Shown here one piece after another: positions 5,375-11,143 of a stretch of DNA of 11,143 nucleotides. Under the pieces are notes generated by a model. The model did no database searches and had not been told where the DNA came from. It worked only from the letters and a program-made list of their open reading frames with translations. The position numbers and the translations under genes were made by a program. The first letter of the stretch is position 1, and every line of letters begins with the position of its first letter. The stretch is from CAVUAF01 sp964460655 (GTDB taxonomy: Bacteria; Acidobacteriota; Terriglobia; Terriglobales; Acidobacteriaceae): contig CAYWSH010000127.1 of assembly GCA_964460655.1 (NCBI GenBank), positions 1 to 11,143 of the forward strand. The letters run 5' to 3'.

Positions 5375-7621
5375 TTGCGGCCTTTCGTGAAGAACAGCGC
5401 GCCCAATCCGCCCTCCGGCGAACGCCGCAAGACTGCGCTCATCGGCCTCATCGTCGGCACCGCCGTGCTGTTCGCGGTGGTCTTCTCGCAGCAGTGGTTC
5501 TTCCTGAGCTTCCTCCAACCCGGTGGCGCCCAAACTCTGACCTTCGCGGCCCTCTCGGCGCTTATCTTCCTGCTGCTCGTCACACTGATCTTTATTCTCT
5601 TTCGCAACCTGGTGAAGCTGTTCGCGGAGCGGCGCGGCGGCGTGGTCGGTTCGAAATTCCGTACCCGCATGGTCATCGGTGCGCTGGTGATCTCGTTCAC
5701 GCCCGTCATCTTTCTGTTCCTGTTCGCTTACGGGCTGATGAACCGCTCCATCAACACCTGGTTCTCGCAGCCGGTGAACGAAGTGCGGCAGGACACGCTC
5801 AAGGTCACACAGTTGCTGGAAAGGTACGCGGCCGAAGACGCTCAGCTGGAAGCACAGTCGGTGGCGGCGCTGCCGGAGGTGCAGCGCGCCTTCGAGATTG
5901 GCAGCTTCGGCGGTGTGATCGCCGAATTGCGTCGGCACAGCATCACGCTGAAGGGAGGCTTCGCGCTCGCCCTGCAACGCAGCGGCGAAGGCCAGCGGCC
6001 GGAAGACTGGAGCGCCGAGGCTGCCTTCAATGCTCCCGACGCATGGTCGGCGCTGCGCACGCACCTGCCGCTCGCTGCGCTCCAGCGGGACGAGCCGCAG
6101 CGTTTCATGCTGAACGGGCGGCCCTACATGCTGGCCTCTTCGCCGGCAGGCGATGCCGGCCGCATCGTAGTGGCGATGCCGCTGCCGCAGCAGTTCACCG
6201 CCACGCTGCAAGCCCTCGACAACAGTCAGAAGAACTACCAAAGCCTCTACGCCCAACGCAAACTGGTGCAGCGCACGTATCTCGGCTATCTGCTGCTGCT
6301 CACGGTGCTCGTGCTGTTCGTCGCCACGTGGTTCGCGTTGTTCCTTTCGCGACTGGTCACGCGTCCCGTAACGGCGTTGGCCGACGCGATGGAAGAGATA
6401 TCGCGCGGGCGCCTGGAAGCACGCGTGCAACTCGCCGCTGCGGATGAATTGGGCGATCTGGTCTCCTCGTTCAACGCGATGGCGGCCGACCTGCAATCGC
6501 AACGTCAGCGCGCGGAGGCATCGTCGCGTGATCTCGGCGCCGCGAACCAGCAACTCGAGCAGCGCCGGCGGCAGATCGAGACCATCCTGGAGAGCATCCC
6601 GACCGGTGTGCTGTCGCTCGATGCCGAGCTCCGCATCGCGCACGCGAATGACGCGTTCACCCGCATGTTCCGCGCGGATGCCAGCAAGCCCGGCGCGATG
6701 CTGAAGGCGGTCTTCCCCGCCGACGTCGCTGCCGACCTCGGACGGCTGATTCGTAAGTCGGAGCGCATGGGTACATCGATCAGTCAGTTCGAGATCGTGG
6801 TCGCCGGTTCGCGGCTCGATGTCGCGGTAACGGTTGCCGCGCTCCAACATGACCGGCAGCGGCTGGGTTACGTCGTCGTTTTCGAGGACCTCTCTGACGT
6901 GTTGCGCGCGCAGAAGCAGGCAGCGTGGCGCGAGGTGGCGCGGCGTGTCGCCCACGAGATCAAGAACCCGCTTACGCCGATCGCGCTCTCGGCGGAGCGC
7001 ATCCAGCGGCATCTGCAGCGCGGCACTGCGCCCGATCCTTCTTCGCTCGCCGTGATCGAAGGTTGCGCCTCCACGATCGCCGGCGCGGTCGAGACCGTGC
7101 GGACGCTGGTCGATGAGTTCTCCACGCTGGCGCGCTTCCCGAGCGCACAGCCACAGCCGACGAACATCAACCAGATCATCGAGAATGCGCTCAACATGTT
7201 CAATGGGCGGCTCGACGGCATCAATGTTTCCACGCATTTCACGAACACGTTGCCGCGGGTGATGGCCGATCCGGAGGCGATGAAGCGCGCCGTCGCCAAC
7301 CTGGTGGATAACGCCGCCGAAGCCATGCAGCAGTCGCTGATCCGCGAGATCCACATTTCCACCTCCCTGCTGGCGAGCCGCGATATGGTGGAAGTCGTGG
7401 TGGCAGATTCGGGCCACGGCATCAGCGCGGAGCTCAAAGAGAAGCTGTTCCTTCCCTATTTCTCCACCAAGCAGCGCGGCACCGGCCTGGGCCTGGCGAT
7501 CGTGAGCCGCATCGTCGAAGAGCACCGCGGCTCCATCCGCGTGGAAGAGAACGCGCCGATCGGAGCACGTTTCGTCATCGAACTGCCAGTGGCGACCGAA
7601 GGGGCCGCGGCCAGTGCATAA
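5375..7621 (+). CDS. ntrY: NtrY-type membrane sensor histidine kinase
   Basis: This 748-residue kinase has the NtrY layout. Two membrane spans (about 21-40 and 56-77) and a third (99-120) precede a large probably periplasmic domain (about 121-300). A fourth span (303-325) leads into a HAMP linker (about 326-378, with RPVTALADAMEEISRG), a coiled stretch (378-402) and a PAS domain (about 400-510, ESIPTGVLSLDAELRIAHAN). The HisKA box RRVAHEIKNPLTPIALSAER carries phosphoacceptor His527 and the usual ExxN (528-531). The ATPase domain has NLVDNAAEAM (642-651), DSGHGI (678-683), LFLPYFSTK (691-699) and RGTGLGLAIV (701-710). All catalytic motifs look intact. In Proteobacteria NtrYX affects nitrogen metabolism and redox or envelope responses; the signal here is unknown. 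It begins 22 bp after the glycosylase stop with TTG, supported by GAGGTAA, and overlaps ntrX by 8 nt. Confidence 0.86.
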   Translation: MRPFVKNSAPNPPSGERRKTALIGLIVGTAVLFAVVFSQQWFFLSFLQPGGAQTLTFAALSALIFLLLVTLIFILFRNLVKLFAERRGGVVGSKFRTRMVIGALVISFTPVIFLFLFAYGLMNRSINTWFSQPVNEVRQDTLKVTQLLERYAAEDAQLEAQSVAALPEVQRAFEIGSFGGVIAELRRHSITLKGGFALALQRSGEGQRPEDWSAEAAFNAPDAWSALRTHLPLAALQRDEPQRFMLNGRPYMLASSPAGDAGRIVVAMPLPQQFTATLQALDNSQKNYQSLYAQRKLVQRTYLGYLLLLTVLVLFVATWFALFLSRLVTRPVTALADAMEEISRGRLEARVQLAAADELGDLVSSFNAMAADLQSQRQRAEASSRDLGAANQQLEQRRRQIETILESIPTGVLSLDAELRIAHANDAFTRMFRADASKPGAMLKAVFPADVAADLGRLIRKSERMGTSISQFEIVVAGSRLDVAVTVAALQHDRQRLGYVVVFEDLSDVLRAQKQAAWREVARRVAHEIKNPLTPIALSAERIQRHLQRGTAPDPSSLAVIEGCASTIAGAVETVRTLVDEFSTLARFPSAQPQPTNINQIIENALNMFNGRLDGINVSTHFTNTLPRVMADPEAMKRAVANLVDNAAEAMQQSLIREIHISTSLLASRDMVEVVVADSGHGISAELKEKLFLPYFSTKQRGTGLGLAIVSRIVEEHRGSIRVEENAPIGARFVIELPVATEGAAASA

Positions 7622-8963
7622 CATCCTCATCGTTGATGACGAGCCCGCGATCCGCGATTCGTTGCGCGGCATCCTGGAAGACGAGCGCTACAAGGTCGCA
7701 GTCGCCGAGAGCGGCGAAGCGGGCCTCGAGCTGCTCGGCAAGCGGACCTTTGACGTTGTCCTGCTCGACATCTGGCTGCCGGGCATCGACGGCCTCGACG
7801 CACTGGAGCGCATCCGGCAGAGTGATGACGCACCGGAGGTCATCATCATCTCGGGCCACGGCACCATCGAGACCGCGGTGCGCGCTACGAAGCTCGGCGC
7901 GTTCGATTTCCTCGAGAAGCCCCTGTCGCTCGAGAAGACGCTGATCGTGGTAAAGAACGCCGTCGATGCGCGCAAGCTGCGCGTGGAGAACCGCGAACTC
8001 AAGCGCCAACTGCAGTCGCGCAGCGTGCTCGTCGGCGATTCGGTGCCGATCAAGGCGCTGCGCCAGCAGATCGGCATTATGGCGCCGACGAACGGGCGCG
8101 TCCTTATCTATGGCGAGTCGGGCGTGGGCAAGGAGCTGGTCGCCCGTGCCATCCACCAGCAAAGCCTGCGCAAAGAGGCGATGTTCGTCGAGGTGAACTG
8201 CGCCGCCATCCCCGAAGACCTGATCGAATCGGAGCTCTTCGGCCATCGCCAAGGCTCTTTCGCAGGCGCCGCGACCGACAAAGAAGGCAAATTCCAGAAG
8301 GCCGACGGCGGCACGCTCTTCCTCGACGAAGTCGGGGACATGAGCCTGAAAACGCAGTCGAAAGTGCTGCGTACGCTCGACGAGCAGCGCATCGCACCGG
8401 TGGGCAGCGACGAGATGACGACGGTCGATGTGCGGGTGATCGCCGCGACCAACAAAGACCTTGAAGACGAGATCTCGAAAGGCAATTTTCGCGAAGACTT
8501 GTTCTACCGGCTGAACGTCATTCCCTTCCTCGTGCCGCCGCTGCGCGAGCGCAAGGAAGACATCCCGCTGCTCTCGATCCACTTCCTTAAGGAGTTTTCG
8601 CGGTCGTATGGACGGCGCGCGCGCGAAGTCGCTGACGATGCTATCGACGCCCTGATGCGTTATGCCTGGCCGGGCAACGTACGCGAATTGCGCAACGTGA
8701 TCGAGCGCATGGTCATCATGAATCCGGCAACGACGAAGCTGGAACGCAAGCACCTGCCGCCGCTCGTCTACCGGGATGGGGCGCGTCGCGGCGCCGAGTT
8801 CACCAGCCTGCATCAGGCACGCGCCGCTTATGAACGCGACTACATCCTGAAGAAGCTCGACGAGAACCACGGCAACGTGAGCCGTACCGCCGAAGTGCTG
8901 GGCCTGGAGCGCAGCCACTTGTATCGCAAGATGAAGACGCTGGCGATCGCGGTGAAGGAATAG
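7614..8963 (+). CDS. ntrX: NtrX-type response regulator with an altered sigma-54 contact loop
   Basis: This 449-residue regulator pairs with NtrY. The receiver domain (about 1-120) has Asp8 and Asp9, phosphoacceptor Asp52, Ser80 at the switch position and Lys102-Pro103. The AAA+ domain (about 138-370) has Walker A GESGVGKE (167-174), Walker B GGTLFLDEV (232-240) and the arginine-containing NFREDLFYRL (291-300). The L1 loop reads GSFAGA (214-219) instead of GAFTGA. It lacks the threonine that contacts sigma-54, while ATPase motifs are kept. A Fis-type helix-turn-helix is at about 418-445 (NVSRTAEVLGLERSHLYRKM). The GTG start at 7614 lies in the ntrY 3' end and follows GAAGGGG (7598-7604). NtrX proteins in some bacteria are known to act without sigma-54; that this one does so is inference. 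The stop is 2 bp from the convergent era stop. Confidence 0.85.
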   Translation: MHNILIVDDEPAIRDSLRGILEDERYKVAVAESGEAGLELLGKRTFDVVLLDIWLPGIDGLDALERIRQSDDAPEVIIISGHGTIETAVRATKLGAFDFLEKPLSLEKTLIVVKNAVDARKLRVENRELKRQLQSRSVLVGDSVPIKALRQQIGIMAPTNGRVLIYGESGVGKELVARAIHQQSLRKEAMFVEVNCAAIPEDLIESELFGHRQGSFAGAATDKEGKFQKADGGTLFLDEVGDMSLKTQSKVLRTLDEQRIAPVGSDEMTTVDVRVIAATNKDLEDEISKGNFREDLFYRLNVIPFLVPPLRERKEDIPLLSIHFLKEFSRSYGRRAREVADDAIDALMRYAWPGNVRELRNVIERMVIMNPATTKLERKHLPPLVYRDGARRGAEFTSLHQARAAYERDYILKKLDENHGNVSRTAEVLGLERSHLYRKMKTLAIAVKE

Positions 8964-8965
8964 CC

Positions 8966-9874
8966 TCAGCTCATCTGCTTGCGCCAGTCCAGCTCTTCCA
9001 CAAAACCGCGCTGCTCGCGCCAGCCCTCGCGCACTTTGACGAACAGCTCAAGAAAGACTTTCGTACCGACGAGGCGTTCGATGTCACGCCGCGCGTCTGT
9101 CCCGATTCTCTTCAGCATGGTTCCGCCCTTACCGATGATGATGCGCTTCTGCCCTTCGCGCTCGCACAGGATCGTGGCCGCGATGCGCGTCAGCTTCGCC
9201 TCTTCCCCATACTGATCGATCATGACGGTGCTCGCATACGGGACTTCTTCCGACGTCGCGTTCAGTACCTTTTCACGAATGATCTCGGCGACGAGGAAGC
9301 GCTCCGGCGAATCCGTGGCCTGATCCGTCGGGAAATAGCGTGGGCCTTCTGGTAGCGCGCGGACTACGGTCGCGAGCAGGTCGTCGAGTCCGTCCTTCTT
9401 CCTGGCAGAAACAGGGATGACCTCTTCGAACTCGTATTCCTTGCGATAGTGCTCGATCAGCGGCAGCAGCCTGCGCTTGTCGACGAGGTCGATCTTGTTG
9501 AGCAGCAGAAAGACGCGCCCGCCGGCCTTGCGCACCATGTCGAGCACGAAGCGGTCGCCGGCGCCGAACTTCTGCGTAACATCCACGATGAGCAGCAGCA
9601 GGTCGCGCCCTTCGAGCGCGTCGTGTACCTCCTGCATCATCTTGCGATTGAGCATCGAGTCGGGCTTGTGCACGCCGGGCGTGTCAATGAAAACGATCTG
9701 CGCCGGCGGCAGACCTGCCTTTTCGACGTTGACGATGCCCTGGATGCGATTGCGCGTGGTCTGCGGCTTCGGCGTGACGATGGCGATCTTCTCGCCGACG
9801 AGCGCGTTCAGCAACGTGGATTTACCTGCATTCGGGCGGCCGATGATGGAGACAAAACCGGAGCGGAGGGGCAT
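8966..9874 (-). CDS. era: GTPase Era
   Basis: Era is an essential GTPase that binds near the 3' end of 16S rRNA and assists small-subunit assembly at the inner face of the membrane. The 302-residue length is typical. The GTPase domain shows G1 GRPNAGKST (12-20), the G2 region PKPQTTRNRI (35-44), G3 DTPG (64-67), G4 NKID (126-129) and G5 SAR (156-158). The C-terminal KH domain has the RNA-binding loop in IIIGKGGTMLKRIG (245-258). Every key residue is present. The gene begins 10 bp after the stop of the upstream CorC-like gene, and no strong Shine-Dalgarno sequence is seen, so coupling to that gene is likely. Its stop faces the ntrX stop with only 2 bp between, so any shared terminator must lie inside coding sequence. 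Confidence 0.96.
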   Translation of the reverse strand: MPLRSGFVSIIGRPNAGKSTLLNALVGEKIAIVTPKPQTTRNRIQGIVNVEKAGLPPAQIVFIDTPGVHKPDSMLNRKMMQEVHDALEGRDLLLLIVDVTQKFGAGDRFVLDMVRKAGGRVFLLLNKIDLVDKRRLLPLIEHYRKEYEFEEVIPVSARKKDGLDDLLATVVRALPEGPRYFPTDQATDSPERFLVAEIIREKVLNATSEEVPYASTVMIDQYGEEAKLTRIAATILCEREGQKRIIIGKGGTMLKRIGTDARRDIERLVGTKVFLELFVKVREGWREQRGFVEELDWRKQMS

Positions 9875-9884
9875 GGAGTAGTGA

Positions 9885-11143
9885 TTATGCTCTCAACCGC
9901 TCGGCTTGCGGCTTCATGCTGACGCGCACGCGCTCAATCTTGTAGATGGTCGACTGCAGCACCTCGAAGCGCAGGCTTTCGTGCTCCACCACCTCGCCAG
10001 CCGCGGGAATGCGGCCGGCCACCTCGCTCACCAGTCCGCCCACGGTGGATGCCAGCACATCGGGGCGCACGTCGAAGAGTTTGCTGAGCCGGGCGACGTC
10101 CATGTTGCCCGGTACCACGTAGCGGTGCTCGCCTTCGCGCACGATATCGGCGCCGCGTTCGTGTTCGTCGCGGATCTCGCCGACGATCTCTTCCAGCATG
10201 TCTTCGATCGTTACCACGCCGGCGAGAGCTCCGTACTCGTCGATGACGATCGCCATATTGGTGCCGTCGCGCTGCATCTGTTTCAGCAAGGCGCTCACAC
10301 GTTGCGTCTCCGGCACGAAGAACGGCGGACGCATGACCTCGGCAACGGTCTTCGACCGCGCTTCCGCGTCCGCGATCTGCAGCATGTCCTGCACGATCAC
10401 GATGCCACGCATGTGGTCGATGTCCTGCTCGTACACGGGCACACGCGAGAACGGCTTGGTCTTCAACATCTCGGTGAATTGTTCGATCGTGGTCGCGGTC
10501 GGGATGGCGAAGATCTCGGGACGAGGTGTCATGACCTCGCGCACCGTTTTGTCGCCGAACTCGACCACCGACTGGATGAGCTCGCGATCGCTCTCTTCGA
10601 GGATGCCCTCTTCCTGTCCCGCCTCTATCAGCGCATCCACGGCCTCGGCATTCGTCTCCGGCTCCTGCGAAGCGTGTTCTTTCGTCAGGGCAGCGACAGA
10701 AACGCTGAAGTTCAACACGAGCGTGACCGGCAACGCCAGATAGATGAGTACCCGCAGCGGCCATAGGAAGTACACCAGCCATTCGCCCTTGGTGCGCGTG
10801 AAGAGCACGAACGGCAGCACGCGATTGAAGATCACGACGGCAAGCAGGAGCACGACCGTGGCCTGCGCGATCTCGCCGGCACCCCACGTGGCATCCTTGA
10901 AAACGTCATAGGCGAGCAGAGCCGCCAGCGCTGCCGTGGCCATTTGTGCCCACAAGCTCATGGAGAGCGACGCGCGGGGCCGGCTCACACCCAGATGGGG
11001 CTCGACCTTTTGTTCGAAGGACTCGATATTCTCCTGGAACTCGCGCGAGAGGAACTTGCCCATCTCGTGGTAAATGCCTTCCACGTACGAGACGAGCGCC
11101 AGCACGAACACCAGCAGCACGAAGGCGGCGATGAAGCCCAGGC
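9885..11143 (-). CDS. CorC/HlyC-type membrane protein with paired CBS domains, N-terminus outside the window
   Basis: The frame is open to the end of the window, so the true start lies beyond 11143. The GTG at 11118-11120 is internal, because hydrophobic sequence (LGFIAAF) continues upstream of it. Counting from that codon, a hydrophobic N-terminal region has spans at about 1-13, 55-72, 87-107 and 116-142. Two CBS domains follow: the first begins near EVMTPRPEIFAIP (195-207) with VPVYEQDIDHMRGIV (228-241), the second near EVMRPPFFVP (261-270) with VIDEYGALAGVVTIEDMLEE (292-311). A CorC/HlyC C-terminal domain (about 325-400) contains HRYVVPGNMDVARL. Family members are linked to magnesium or cobalt efflux; older "hemolysin" names are not evidence of toxicity. 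The membrane part matches the usual DUF21/CNNM pattern poorly. It probably heads an operon with era. Confidence 0.82.
   Translation of the reverse strand, partial: LGFIAAFVLLVFVLALVSYVEGIYHEMGKFLSREFQENIESFEQKVEPHLGVSRPRASLSMSLWAQMATAALAALLAYDVFKDATWGAGEIAQATVVLLLAVVIFNRVLPFVLFTRTKGEWLVYFLWPLRVLIYLALPVTLVLNFSVSVAALTKEHASQEPETNAEAVDALIEAGQEEGILEESDRELIQSVVEFGDKTVREVMTPRPEIFAIPTATTIEQFTEMLKTKPFSRVPVYEQDIDHMRGIVIVQDMLQIADAEARSKTVAEVMRPPFFVPETQRVSALLKQMQRDGTNMAIVIDEYGALAGVVTIEDMLEEIVGEIRDEHERGADIVREGEHRYVVPGNMDVARLSKLFDVRPDVLASTVGGLVSEVAGRIPAAGEVVEHESLRFEVLQSTIYKIERVRVSMKPQAERLRA

Noticed and set aside
5357..7672. A 771-codon open frame on the minus strand opposite ntrY
   Set aside because: The protein is rich in Arg, His, Gln and Glu with no recognisable domain, while the plus strand encodes a complete NtrY. 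High GC content leaves few stop codons in the opposite frame.
7575..8918. A 447-codon open frame on the minus strand opposite ntrX
   Set aside because: It shadows ntrX and shows no family motif. The plus-strand protein has all REC, AAA+ and HTH landmarks.
9449..10766. Plus-strand open frames at 9449-9922 and 9906-10766 opposite era and the CorC-like gene
   Set aside because: They have His/Asp/Leu-rich low-information sequence and no domain, and overlap clearly recognised minus-strand genes.

Overview
The window is GC-rich, densely packed bacterial chromosome. The gene content and order (pilC-pilS-pilR, a DmpA-type peptidase with an endonuclease III-like gene, ntrY-ntrX, then era and a CBS-domain CorC-like gene on the other strand), together with two kinds of short interspersed repeat, suggest an Acidobacteriota genome. 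That assignment is an inference from remembered gene order and protein style, not from a marker gene. I see no rRNA or tRNA gene, CRISPR array, insertion sequence, integrase or phage gene.

Layout. 1-225: the last 74 codons of pilC, the inner-membrane platform of the type IV pilus. 226-304: a 79-bp gap filled by a heptad repeat that can fold into a long hairpin. 305-3344: the histidine kinase PilS and the sigma-54 activator PilR, with genes overlapping by 8 nt. 3377-5352: a secreted, self-cleaving DmpA/BapA-type aminopeptidase, overlapped through GTGA by an endonuclease III-like DNA glycosylase. The glycosylase gene carries an in-frame copy of a short palindromic repeat. 5375-8963: the NtrY-NtrX two-component pair, again overlapping by 8 nt. 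8966-9874 and 9885-11143 on the minus strand: the ribosome-assembly GTPase Era and the C-terminal part of a CorC/HlyC-type membrane protein, probably co-transcribed and convergent with ntrX. No stretch longer than 300 bases lacks a gene; the longest gap is 79 bp.

How the genes work together. PilS-PilR is expected to adjust pilin transcription through sigma-54, in line with the adjacent pilus platform gene. NtrY-NtrX is a second system of the same type: a membrane kinase with HAMP and PAS domains, and a REC-AAA+-HTH regulator. The two regulators differ at the sigma-54 contact loop. PilR keeps GAFTGA, whereas NtrX has GSFAGA, so NtrX may not open sigma-54 promoters. The peptidase and the glycosylase look translationally coupled but have no obvious shared pathway. 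Era and CorC-like proteins are often neighbours in bacterial housekeeping clusters.

I did not find a wholly new multi-gene system. The best leads are the repeat inserted in frame into the glycosylase gene, the altered sigma-54 loop in NtrX, the heptad hairpin between pilC and pilS, and the non-canonical catalytic and iron-sulfur residues of the endonuclease III-like protein.
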